A stretch of DNA of 64,000 nucleotides from Ruegeria sp. THAF33 (GTDB lineage: Bacteria > Pseudomonadota > Alphaproteobacteria > Rhodobacterales > Rhodobacteraceae): assembly GCF_009363615.1 (NCBI RefSeq), contig NZ_CP045384.1:804501-868500 (forward strand), read 5' to 3'. Position 1 is the first letter of the stretch; each line of letters begins with the position of its first letter. The position numbers and the translations under genes were made by a program. Shown here one piece after another: positions 7,562-15,582 of this stretch. The notes beneath the pieces are model-generated. The model did no database searches. It was given only the letters and a program-made list of their open reading frames with translations, and was not told where the DNA came from.

Positions 7562-10239
7562 TGGCAACCATTAACACGCTGATCCTGGTCTGCCTTGGCT
7601 ATGTCATCTTCTTGTTCGCCGTGGCTTTCGCTGCTGACCGGATGGCTGCGGCAGGGCGGGGCAAGTGGCTGCGCTCGCCCCTGATCTATACCTTGTCGCT
7701 GTCGATCTATTGCACGGCGTGGACGTTCTATGGTGCGGTGGGCAATGCCGCGCGGTCCGGGTTGGAGTTTGTAACGATTTACCTTGGCCCAACCCTGGTG
7801 ATGGTCAGTTGGTGGTGGGGACTGCGCAAACTGGTGAGGGTCGGGCGCAGTCAGCGGGTGACCTCGATCGCGGACCTGTTGTCATCGCGCTATGGCAAGT
7901 CGAACACGCTTGCCGTGTGTGTGACCGTTCTTGCCGTGCTTGGCGGGACACCCTACATCGCGCTCCAGTTGCAATCGATCACCCTGTCCTTTTCGATTTT
8001 CGCCGAAGCCGATCCATCGGGTCTGTATCGCGAAGGGTCCAGCGTATTCTGGATGGCAGCGGGGCTTGCCGTGTTCGCAATTCTATTCGGCACGCGCAAT
8101 CTGGACGTGAACGAGCGTCACCACGGTGTGGTCACCGCCATCGCCGTGGAGGCCGTTGTCAAACTGTTTGCTCTTATCGCCGTGGGCGTTTTCGTGGTGT
8201 GGGGCATTGCCGGTGGCATTGGCCCGATGATGGAGAGGATAGATGCCTCGGAAATCGGACAGTGGAACGTCGACGCCGGGCGCTGGACGACTTTCATATT
8301 CCTATCCGCCGCGGCCTTTATCTGCCTGCCGCGCATGTTTCAGGTGATGGTGGTCGAAAACGATGACGAAAGCCATCTGCGAACCGCCGCCTGGGCGTTT
8401 CCGCTCTATCTGCTTTTGATGAGCCTTTTTGTCGTGCCAATTGCCGTCGTTGGTCTGGATCTGTTGCCAGAGGGGGCCAATCCCGATCTGTTCGTGCTGA
8501 CGGTGCCGCTGTCGCAGGGCAATGACTGGTTGGCCATGCTGTCCTTTATCGGCGGGTTTTCGTCCGCAACGTCGATGGTCATCGTCAGCGCAATGGCCTT
8601 GTCGACGATGGTTTCGAATCATGTGGTCATGCCCATTTGGTTGAACACGCATGAGGGTACGGGCTCGGTCTCGGGCGATGTGCGCAGCATCGTTCTGGTT
8701 GCGCGCCGCGTGTCCATCGCCGTGATCATGGCGTTGGGATACTTTTATTATCGGTTGTCCGGTGGGGGTGCGGCACTGGCCTCGATCGGATTGATTGCCT
8801 TTGCCGGAATTTCACAGATTCTGCCAGCTTTGGTCGGGGGATTGTTCTGGCGCGGAGCAACCCGGACAGGGGCGCTGGTCGGGTTGAGCGTAGGTTTCGC
8901 ACTTTGGATATATACGCTGTTGTTGCCAGGTATGGGCGCGCCGTGGATGCCGGAAGCCGTCATGCAGAATGGGCTGTTCGGCCTTGCCTGGTTGCGTCCT
9001 CATGCCCTGTTCGGGATCGAAGGGATCGATCCGATGGTCCATACCGTGATGTGGTCCCTGTCCCTGAACACCATTGCCTTTTGCATAGCGTCCCTTCTGA
9101 GTTTTCCCAGCCCTCTGGAGCGTTTGCAGGGGGCGCAGTTCGTCAATGTTTTCGATCACTCGGTTTCACCCGGTGGCTGGTCCGGCTCGGTGGCGCAAAG
9201 CGAAGACCTGATGATCATGACACAGCGTATTCTGGGCGCCGCCCCGGCGCAGGAGTTCTTTCAGGCAGAGGCTGAAAAACAGGGCGGCCGGTCGCATATG
9301 CCAGAACCGACCCCGGGTTTCCTGAACCGGCTGGAGCGAGAGTTGAGCGGGTCGGTCGGCACCGCCACGGCGCATGCGATGATTGCGCAAATCGTCGGTG
9401 GGTCTTCAGTTTCCGTAGAAGATCTGCTGGCGGTGGCGGATGAATCGGCCCAGCTTTTGGAGTATTCGGGGAAGTTGGAAGAGAAGTCGTCGGAATTGTC
9501 CCGTACGGCGCGCCAATTGCGCGAAGCAAACACCAAACTGACGCAGATTTCCGAGCAAAAAGACAGCTTCCTCAGCCAGGTCAGTCACGAGTTGCGCACG
9601 CCGATGACCTCGATCCGAGCGTTTTCCGAGATCATGCGGGATACAGAGGGCCTGAGCCGAGAGGAGCAGACCCGCTATGCCGCAATCATTCACGATGAGG
9701 CCTTGCGCCTGACCCGGCTTCTCGACGATCTGCTGGACTTAAGCGTGCTGGAAAACGGGCAGGTCAATCTGAACCTCAGCGATGACAGTTTGCGTTCGGT
9801 TCTGGACCGGGCGGTGTCCAGCGCACTGGCCGGAGCAGAGCGGAAAATCATGGTCCGGCGGACTCTTACGGCAGAGCGAATGCGCCTGTATACGGATCTG
9901 GACCGGTTGGGGCAGGTGTTCATCAATCTGATCTCGAACGCGCAGAAATACTGTGACGCGGAAGAACCGGTATTGGTCATTTCAGCCCACGACGTCGGCG
10001 GCAGGGTCATCATAGATTTCATCGACAACGGCAGCGGCATTCCACCGGGCGCGCGTTCGATGGTGTTCGAAAAATTTGCCCGTGTCGGGGTCGACAAGGC
10101 GGGGGGCGCAGGTCTGGGCCTGGCCATTTGCCGTGAGATCATGCAGCGGTTGGGCGGTGAGATCACCTATTTGCCTGGGCAGGGCGGTGCGGCGTTCCGG
10201 GTCAGCTTGCCTTTGGCTTTCCAGCAGGCCGCGCAATGA
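7561..10239 (+). CDS. SLC5-type transporter/sensor histidine kinase fusion
   Basis: An 892-residue membrane protein. Residues 1 to about 520 form a sodium:solute symporter (SLC5-like) domain with some 12-13 helices, recognisable from SLSIYCTAWTFYGAVG and the GGTPYIALQLQSI region. A linker (about 560-660) with a coiled coil leads to the HisKA domain, phospho-acceptor His676 in SHELRTP, then an HATPase domain with N-box ISNAQKY, DNGSGIP and GLGLAICREI. The layout resembles CbrA/CrbS, which couple sensing or uptake of a nutrient (histidine, acetate) to gene control. The ligand here is unknown. ATG 7561 is preferred to GTG 7558. It is the third gene of a coupled unit with the single-domain response regulator. 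Confidence 0.88.
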   Translation: MATINTLILVCLGYVIFLFAVAFAADRMAAAGRGKWLRSPLIYTLSLSIYCTAWTFYGAVGNAARSGLEFVTIYLGPTLVMVSWWWGLRKLVRVGRSQRVTSIADLLSSRYGKSNTLAVCVTVLAVLGGTPYIALQLQSITLSFSIFAEADPSGLYREGSSVFWMAAGLAVFAILFGTRNLDVNERHHGVVTAIAVEAVVKLFALIAVGVFVVWGIAGGIGPMMERIDASEIGQWNVDAGRWTTFIFLSAAAFICLPRMFQVMVVENDDESHLRTAAWAFPLYLLLMSLFVVPIAVVGLDLLPEGANPDLFVLTVPLSQGNDWLAMLSFIGGFSSATSMVIVSAMALSTMVSNHVVMPIWLNTHEGTGSVSGDVRSIVLVARRVSIAVIMALGYFYYRLSGGGAALASIGLIAFAGISQILPALVGGLFWRGATRTGALVGLSVGFALWIYTLLLPGMGAPWMPEAVMQNGLFGLAWLRPHALFGIEGIDPMVHTVMWSLSLNTIAFCIASLLSFPSPLERLQGAQFVNVFDHSVSPGGWSGSVAQSEDLMIMTQRILGAAPAQEFFQAEAEKQGGRSHMPEPTPGFLNRLERELSGSVGTATAHAMIAQIVGGSSVSVEDLLAVADESAQLLEYSGKLEEKSSELSRTARQLREANTKLTQISEQKDSFLSQVSHELRTPMTSIRAFSEIMRDTEGLSREEQTRYAAIIHDEALRLTRLLDDLLDLSVLENGQVNLNLSDDSLRSVLDRAVSSALAGAERKIMVRRTLTAERMRLYTDLDRLGQVFINLISNAQKYCDAEEPVLVISAHDVGGRVIIDFIDNGSGIPPGARSMVFEKFARVGVDKAGGAGLGLAICREIMQRLGGEITYLPGQGGAAFRVSLPLAFQQAAQ

Positions 10240-10317
10240 CACGGCCATAAAGAACTTCGTAACGCTCGGCAGGGTAAACCAATAGCCAGTTATTGAAGCA
10301 ACTGGTGATCGGGCGCC

Positions 10318-11421
10318 ATGTCACAAACCGTCAGCGCCGCTTTGGCGCGCAAACTGTCTGTTGGACGAAAAGATCTGGGCGATCGCCCGCGTTCGGTTCT
10401 GCGGGCGCTGCGCTTGGGGTTTGCGCGGGCGGCAAGTGATCGATTGAACCTTCCCTTGGCTGTCATCGGGGCAAAACAGGCCAGCCGCACGCAGGATGAC
10501 ATGGTGGAATCAGTCGCTCAGGATTGGCTTATGCTGGTGTTTGACGGGCCGGAGGCGCGCGCAGGGATTTGCCTGAGCCCGCATGTGGTGTCCGCCATTG
10601 TGCAAACCCAGACCATCGGTGAAGTACTGCCCGGTGATCCCGACCCAAGGGCCTTTACGGATACGGACGCCGCCATGGTGGTGCCATTTATCGAAACCGC
10701 TCTGACCTTGACCGCCGGCTCAATAGACGCTGCGGCCGAGCAGGTCTGCCTGACGGGATACGAGTTCGCGGCACGTACGAAAGATTCGCGCGGCTTGTCG
10801 TTGGCCATGACTGAAGATGAATACCGCGTCTTCGATCTGACGGTTGATCTGGCCGGCGGGGCGCAGCAGGGACAGATCTCGATCTTTCTTCCAGAGCATC
10901 CTGCCACGCCGGAAAAGGCAGAGGAGGTCACGGACCCGGCCGGTCCCCGGCTTGAGCAGGCATCGGGTGTTGTTCGCGCGGAACTGAACGCCGTCTTGTG
11001 CCGGATGTCGCTGCCACTGTCCGATCTGTCAGAAATTCAACCTGGATGTGTTTTGCCGTTGCGCGGGGCGCGCCTGGACAGAACTGAGATTTTGACCATC
11101 GACCGAAAGCCAGCGGGCATTGGCCGCCTTGGTCAATGTGGCGGGTTGCGCGCCGTTCGGTTGAACGAACATTCGACCCCGCCCGCCTTGTCGGGGGACG
11201 ACGCGCAGGAGTTCATCGAAAGCCGAGGGAGAATGCAGCCGCACGATGACCTGGTCGAACCGGTTTCCGGCGCGGTGGATGTCATGCCTCCGGCAATAGA
11301 GGACGCGGGTTTGGACCTGACGGACAACGATCTGTCACTGAACGATTCCGAACGCATGGTCGCAGAGATTTCGCAACTGGCTGGCCTTGACGCGGCCGAC
11401 ACGAATCCCGGCGCGGAATAG
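10318..11421 (+). CDS. FliM/FliN-family (SpoA domain) protein
   Basis: A 367-residue protein. The N-terminal part (about 1-190) resembles the FliM middle region and is full of short hydrophobic strands. The segment about 215-285 (RAELNAVLCRMSLPLSDLSEIQPGCVLPL, then GQCGGLRAVRL) looks like a SpoA/FliN C-terminal domain, as in the flagellar C-ring. The last 80 residues are acidic and look disordered. No other flagellar gene is in the window, so a role in motility is inferred from fold only. It starts 78 bp after the kinase gene and ends 3 bp from the convergent DUF442 gene. The stretch quoted here is split by a variable loop. Confidence 0.7.
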   Translation: MSQTVSAALARKLSVGRKDLGDRPRSVLRALRLGFARAASDRLNLPLAVIGAKQASRTQDDMVESVAQDWLMLVFDGPEARAGICLSPHVVSAIVQTQTIGEVLPGDPDPRAFTDTDAAMVVPFIETALTLTAGSIDAAAEQVCLTGYEFAARTKDSRGLSLAMTEDEYRVFDLTVDLAGGAQQGQISIFLPEHPATPEKAEEVTDPAGPRLEQASGVVRAELNAVLCRMSLPLSDLSEIQPGCVLPLRGARLDRTEILTIDRKPAGIGRLGQCGGLRAVRLNEHSTPPALSGDDAQEFIESRGRMQPHDDLVEPVSGAVDVMPPAIEDAGLDLTDNDLSLNDSERMVAEISQLAGLDAADTNPGAE

Positions 11422-11424
11422 GGG

Positions 11425-11856
11425 CTAGTCTGCCTTGCTGCGGAAGTGTTCCAGGGCAGGGCGCAGGTTTTCCAGTTGATACCCGGCATTTGTCGTGGCG
11501 GCCAGAATGTCGTCCGTGCTCATGCGGTCGCATTGACCAAGGGCCCAGACCACCGAACATCGAGTGCCCGAGGCGCAATAAGCCAGAACCGGGCCATCGC
11601 AGCTTTCTGCCAGGTCACGCTGCTGCTTTGCAATCTCGGGCGTCATGGTCTGGTGGGTCAGCTCCAACACCTCGTATTCCATGCCAGCCGCACGGACGGC
11701 TTCACCGATCGCGTCGGATTGCATGATCGCTGGAACCTCAACATCGGGCCGGTTGCAGATCACCTTGACGAAGCCTGCCTCGGCAATTGCCGGGACGTCT
11801 TCTACCGTGATCTGCGGTGAGACAGCATAGCGGGGCGTGATCGGTCGAATCTCCAT
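11425..11856 (-). CDS. TIGR01244/DUF442 sulfur transferase (Blh N-domain type)
   Basis: A 143-residue protein of the DUF442 family, a dual-specificity-phosphatase-like fold whose P-loop Cys carries sulfane sulfur. The loop is visible as YCASGTRCS, with the reactive Cys followed by Arg in CxxGxR spacing. In Rhizobium and Xylella this domain is fused to a metallo-beta-lactamase as the Blh protein of the BigR regulon. Here it is a separate gene, 9 bp after two YeeE/YedE genes and in the same minus-strand operon as a separate persulfide dioxygenase-like gene. Together they look like an unfused version of the bigR operon for sulfide detoxification. Confidence 0.87.
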   Translation of the reverse strand: MEIRPITPRYAVSPQITVEDVPAIAEAGFVKVICNRPDVEVPAIMQSDAIGEAVRAAGMEYEVLELTHQTMTPEIAKQQRDLAESCDGPVLAYCASGTRCSVVWALGQCDRMSTDDILAATTNAGYQLENLRPALEHFRSKAD

Positions 11857-11865
11857 GCCAAATCC

Positions 11866-12297
11866 TTAGGCCGCGTTTGCGGCTCTGTCCAGTTGCGCCC
11901 CCAGCGTTGGCGCGATGAACATGCCTGCAACCATCGCGATCAGGAAGACCAAGCCACCCAAACCACCATATGTCAGCGAGGCCATCGCCGGTCCCGGGCA
12001 AAGCCCGGCCAAGCCCCAGCCCATTCCGAACAGGACGGAACCAATGATGAGCCTGCGATCAACCTCGGACCTCGGAGGAGGTGGAAAATCGCCTCCGGTC
12101 AAGGCCTTGCGCCCAGAGGTCAGCCTCCAGGCCACAAGCATCGGCAGGATGGCGCCGCCCATCACAAAGGCCAGGGTCGGGTCCCAGTTTCCGAAAACAT
12201 CCAACCAGCCCTGAACCTTGGTCGTGTCCGTCATGCCCGAAATCAACAATCCGGCACCGAACAGCGATCCTGCGAGCAAAGCAATCAAAAGGCGCAT
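11866..12297 (-). CDS. YeeE/YedE (DUF6691-type) membrane protein, second half-transporter
   Basis: A 143-residue inner-membrane protein with about four helices, of the YeeE/YedE superfamily that imports thiosulfate or other sulfur species. Recognisable parts are the SLFGAGLLISGMTDTTKVQGW start, WDPTLAFVMGGAI, and the conserved Cys motif GLCPGPAMASL. It is the short C-terminal-type half of a pair; the first ATG consistent with homologues (MRLLIAL) is at 12297 and overlaps the stop of the preceding half by one base. The pair lies between the persulfide dioxygenase-like gene and the DUF442 gene, implying movement of a sulfur compound for that pathway. Confidence 0.86.
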   Translation of the reverse strand: MRLLIALLAGSLFGAGLLISGMTDTTKVQGWLDVFGNWDPTLAFVMGGAILPMLVAWRLTSGRKALTGGDFPPPPRSEVDRRLIIGSVLFGMGWGLAGLCPGPAMASLTYGGLGGLVFLIAMVAGMFIAPTLGAQLDRAANAA

Positions 12298-12725
12298 CAG
12301 ATCAACCCCCAAACATGGCGCAGCAGAACGAGGGTCATTCCGCCGGCAAGGATATAGAATACGGTGGCCACGATGCCGCGCAGAGAAAATCGCGAGATGC
12401 CACAGACCCCGTGACCCGACGTGCAGCCATTAGCGATACGCGTTCCCACACCGACCAGAAGCCCGGCCACAACAACAAGGCCCAGATTGCTGGTGAGATG
12501 CGTTTGGGCCTCGGGGGCGATCAGTGGCCGCAGCAGAAGCGGCATACCGATCAACCCGGCGATGAAGGCCAGGCGTTCGGCTTTGGTGTCGCGGGCCTCA
12601 CCGTCGACAAGGCCACCCAAAATGCCGCTTGCCCCCATGATCCTGCCATTTCCAAGCAGGTAAACGGCTCCGCCCAGGCCAATCAGCAGGCCACCGCACA
12701 ACCCCCAGATCCACTCGATGTTCAT
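12297..12725 (-). CDS. YeeE/YedE family membrane protein, first half-transporter
   Basis: A 142-residue YeeE/YedE half-transporter with about four transmembrane helices. The family signature is the NGCTSGHGVCGISRFSLRG segment, whose Cys residues are thought to relay the sulfur substrate in the thiosulfate channel YeeE. The early GNGRIMGASGILGG segment is also typical. It is coupled to the next gene by a TGATG overlap, and follows the persulfide dioxygenase-like gene by about 35 bp. In the bigR-type operons of other alphaproteobacteria the same two halves accompany blh; the transported species has not been settled to my knowledge. Confidence 0.87.
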   Translation of the reverse strand: MNIEWIWGLCGGLLIGLGGAVYLLGNGRIMGASGILGGLVDGEARDTKAERLAFIAGLIGMPLLLRPLIAPEAQTHLTSNLGLVVVAGLLVGVGTRIANGCTSGHGVCGISRFSLRGIVATVFYILAGGMTLVLLRHVWGLI

Positions 12726-12760
12726 GTGGGTTTATCCTTTTTTGATTGACTTGACTTGCG

Positions 12761-13624
12761 TCAGATTTTGTTCACCGGCAGCTTCAGGAATACATCGCCT
12801 TGCTCATCAGCAGGCGGCATTTGCCCCGCCCGCATGTTGACCTGCAAAGAGGGCAGGATCAGGCGCGGCATGGCAAGGGTGGCGTCCCTTGCGTCGCGCA
12901 TTTCCACGAATTCTTCGATGCTCCGCCCTTGTCCGATATGGACGTTCAGCGCTTTCTGTTCGCCTACCGTCGTTTCCCAGGCATATTCATCGCGGCCCGG
13001 CGCTTTGTAGTCATGTCCGACAAAGATGCGCGTTTCGTCCGGCAGCGACAGGATTTTCTGGATCGATTCAAACAATGTGGCTGAGGAGCCTCCGGGAAAA
13101 TCGCAGCGGGCCGTGCCGAAATCCGGCATGAACAGCGTGTCGCCTACAAAGGCGGCGTCGCCTATTACATAGGTCAAGCAGGCCGGGGTATGGCCCGGGG
13201 TATGAAGAACATCGCCGCGCATCTGCCCAATGTGAAAACTGTCCCCCTCCGAGAACAAGGCGTCGAACTGGCTACCATCGCGCTGGAACTCGGTTCCTTC
13301 ATTGAAGACTTTGCCGAACGTGTCCTGCACTGTGACGATCTGAGCGCCAATTCCGATTTTGCCACCCAGTTCCTGTTGCAGGTAGGGGGCCGCAGACAGG
13401 TGATCGGCGTGAACGTGGCTTTCCAGAATCCACTCAACCTTTAGGTCGTGCGCGCGCACAAAGTCGATGATTGCGTCAGCCGATTTTGTCTCTGTGCGCC
13501 CCGAAGCATGATCGAAATCCAGAACACTGTCGATGATGGCGCAGGCACGCCCTTGCGGTTCATGAACAACGTAGGACACCGTGAAGGTTTGATCGTCAAA
13601 AAACGCTTTCACTGCGGGTGTCAT
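12761..13624 (-). CDS. Metallo-beta-lactamase fold persulfide dioxygenase-like enzyme
   Basis: A 287-residue MBL-fold enzyme like ETHE1 and the C-terminal half of Blh, which oxidise glutathione persulfide to sulfite with a mononuclear iron. The metal site is ESHVHADHLSAA (His70, His72, Asp74, His75), then HTPGHTPACL, GDTLFMPDFGTARCDFPGG and FVGHDYK. The start at 13624 (MTPAVKAFF) is favoured by GGAGGAAATC just upstream; a further ATG upstream has no support. It is the first gene of the four-gene sulfide operon. Its promoter is in the 240-bp gap shared with the divergent 71-residue gene, where an AT-rich stretch (ATCATATATGTAAAATGG) precedes the start. Confidence 0.9.
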   Translation of the reverse strand: MTPAVKAFFDDQTFTVSYVVHEPQGRACAIIDSVLDFDHASGRTETKSADAIIDFVRAHDLKVEWILESHVHADHLSAAPYLQQELGGKIGIGAQIVTVQDTFGKVFNEGTEFQRDGSQFDALFSEGDSFHIGQMRGDVLHTPGHTPACLTYVIGDAAFVGDTLFMPDFGTARCDFPGGSSATLFESIQKILSLPDETRIFVGHDYKAPGRDEYAWETTVGEQKALNVHIGQGRSIEEFVEMRDARDATLAMPRLILPSLQVNMRAGQMPPADEQGDVFLKLPVNKI

Positions 13625-13867
13625 GATTTCCTCCGTATCGGTTGTCGTTATCATATATGTAAAATGGAATGTGATGCAACATCGAACCTGTGTTTGATGC
13701 GCGTCAAGGCATTCACGATTAAATCAGCTTAAACTTTAGCCCATCCGCGCCGGATTGCCGAAAACGCGAATGTGTTGGGCAATATCCCGCACAATTTCAG
13801 GTTAATATCAGCGGGTCTTATTCCTGTTACCTATATCTGGGATACTGGCGACACTTGGGAGGGTATT

Positions 13868-14083
13868 ATGACATCGACAAGTCTTTATTCCGAAGCAGAA
13901 CGGCTTGAACAAGAGCTCAGAAATGCGTGCCTTGATACGCGTTTGGCGCTTCAGCCGAGTGTGAGCAAGGTTGTCGACCGTATGCGACAGCAGGGGATGC
14001 AGGTGCCGTCCCGCCTGCGGCGTCTGGATGCAGCCCTGTGCGAAGACGCTATGGAAGCGCAGTTCGACAACTTGCCGATTTGA
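13868..14083 (+). CDS. Small hypothetical protein, 71 residues
   Basis: A short gene with a strong ribosome site (GGGAGGG four bases before the ATG). The 71-residue product is hydrophilic and probably helical, with a heptad-like start (SEAERLEQELRNA) and the segment VSKVVDRMRQQGMQVPSRLRRLDAAL. I do not recognise the family and no catalytic motif is visible. It is divergent from the persulfide dioxygenase-like operon and ends 9 bp from the convergent small membrane protein gene. Confidence 0.7.
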   Translation: MTSTSLYSEAERLEQELRNACLDTRLALQPSVSKVVDRMRQQGMQVPSRLRRLDAALCEDAMEAQFDNLPI

Positions 14084-14092
14084 AACAAGTGG

Positions 14093-14311
14093 TCATCCAA
14101 AGGATATCCCGAGGATGACCAGCATCAATCCAAGGACGGACAGGAACAAAGACGCCAGGTTCCAGGGCAAAACGCCCTGAACGGTCGCGCGCAGTTCGTC
14201 GTCTGACAGACCCGCCTTGCGCGCTTTCATCACGCGAAGAATACACCAGATCAGGCCGGCGAGGCCGGTCATAGAAAGGGCTGCGCCGCCCCAAGTGATG
14301 AATTCGAACAT
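14093..14311 (-). CDS. Small two-helix membrane protein, 72 residues
   Basis: A 72-residue protein with two hydrophobic helices (about residues 8-27 and 49-70) joined by a charged loop (RVMKARKAGLSDDELRATVQ). I recall similar short uncharacterised proteins in Roseobacter genomes; the SDDELR loop followed by an amphipathic stretch is typical of them. The function is unknown. It is convergent with the 71-residue gene. The ATG at 14311 is the only reasonable start. Confidence 0.7.
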   Translation of the reverse strand: MFEFITWGGAALSMTGLAGLIWCILRVMKARKAGLSDDELRATVQGVLPWNLASLFLSVLGLMLVILGISFG

Positions 14312-14471
14312 GGTGCCCTACATCTCTTCGTGAACTACCCCCGCGCTTACCGGATCGGATCACGCCGTACAAGTGTGCTCGGGGATTGGGTGGGATTGGG
14401 TGCTTGCGACCCGGGCGGCGGCATTGTATCCGGCTTCCTGCATCAGATTTCAGCCCTTGGGACGGACGCGT

Positions 14472-14640
14472 ATGGAAGGCATATTCAAAGATCAGGCTGC
14501 CCCCAACTGTCGCGTGACTGCCGATGAGCGGTGCCAGTTCATCGAACGGTTTGAGGGGCTGGATACGGTGAATACAAGCCGGTGGAACAACGGAAAAAAG
14601 CCATGGCTGCGGCTCGGGCACGTCGTTGCTTCTGCCTCTC
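14472..14640 (+). pseudogene. Decayed gapR (DUF2312) copy
   Basis: A broken second copy of gapR just upstream of the intact gene. One frame from about 14511 reads CRVTADERCQFIERFEGLDT, matching the GapR N-terminal helix (VTSGELRQFVERIERLELE in the intact copy). At about 14570 the frame shifts and the next frame continues EQRKKAMAAARARRCF, which matches the EQQKEVMAEAKARGYD segment seen in typical GapR proteins. The rest of the DNA-binding helix is lost. The match is read by eye from two frames in the right order and spacing. It lies about 100 bp upstream of the intact gapR, so it is probably the relic of a tandem duplication or of a transferred copy. Confidence 0.62.
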
Positions 14641-14739
14641 GAGAACTGTTTTGTGTGTAGCAACCAAAGCTTGAGGCGAATACAGGTGGTATGAACTGTA
14701 TTCTCTTAGCGGTGATGATCCAGAATTGGGAAGAATTGG

Positions 14740-15003
14740 ATGAGCATGTCGGAAGAAGCAGAAGCAAGTTACAAGGTCACCTCTGGGGAGTTGCGCCAAT
14801 TTGTTGAGCGTATCGAGCGCTTGGAGTTGGAAAAGAAAGACATCGCGGATCAAATAAAGGAAGTGTACGCAGAGAGTAAATCGCGCGGCTACGACGTGAA
14901 GGCTCTTCGCAGCATCATTTCTCTCAGAAAAAGAGATAAGGATGATATTGCCGAGCAAGAGGCTGTCATCGAGATGTACAAAGAAGCCTTGGGCATGAAC
15001 TAA
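14740..15003 (+). CDS. gapR: GapR-type nucleoid-associated protein (DUF2312)
   Basis: An 87-residue helical DNA-binding protein of the alphaproteobacterial GapR family. GapR binds overtwisted AT-rich DNA ahead of replication and transcription forks and helps type II topoisomerases. The sequence has the VTSGELRQFVERIERLELEKKD helix, the conserved SRGYDVKALRSIISLRKRDK block and the DDIAEQEAVIEMYKEALG end. ATG 14740 is used; an ATG at 14746 is equally possible. It differs from the most common GapR sequences at several otherwise conserved places, so it may be a second paralogue of the genome. Confidence 0.9.
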   Translation: MSMSEEAEASYKVTSGELRQFVERIERLELEKKDIADQIKEVYAESKSRGYDVKALRSIISLRKRDKDDIAEQEAVIEMYKEALGMN

Positions 15004-15582
15004 GGCCGGTTCTTGGCAAAAGCGCTAATTCATTCGGGCTGACGAAAGCTTCAGCCCGAACAGCGTGTCACTGGCCAAGACTGCAACATGTACAGCCAGA
15101 CAGGGCAGAGATTTCAAAAATCGCAGACTTGGCTGGCTGTCCGGTGATAACTTTTGCCTCAGTTGCCTTGTGGGTTTGCAGGGTCCTTGTTGACGACCAG
15201 ATCTGTTTTACACAGGCAGATATTCAATGTGTCAGAAAGCCGAAGCTGCGGTTGCTGAAGACCTTGTTGCCTTTTTTGATAGTTTATCCGAGGCAAGATC
15301 TGCCTCGTGATTGCCTGAAGGCTTGCGGCTCAAAGGCTGGGTTCTTTTGGCATTAAAGATCGTTGAAGATTCCTGTTCCGCCTTTTGCGGAGTGACGCAT
15401 GCGATTGGGCTGTGCAGAATTCTCGACCGACCCTGCGGCATTGCGGGTGCGAGCGCTGCAAACCATCCTTTAGATCAACCAAAAGGCCGGTCATGCATCA
15501 AACAACAAAGCCTGACCATTCAAGTGGAGCTGATCAGCGCGACCGACACCTTTTTGGCATAAGGCATGGTGGTGTTAAGAAC
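15004..15582. other. Non-coding stretch between gapR and soxT
   Basis: About 580 bp with no gene I can support. Open frames here (for example 15129-15356 on the plus strand) have no ribosome site, no recognisable motif and odd composition. It may be decayed sequence. soxT ends at its right edge, transcribed toward it, but I saw no clear terminator. Confidence 0.5.

Noticed and set aside
15129..15356. A 75-codon plus-strand frame between gapR and soxT
   Set aside because: No ribosome site, no motif, Cys-rich composition out of keeping with neighbours.
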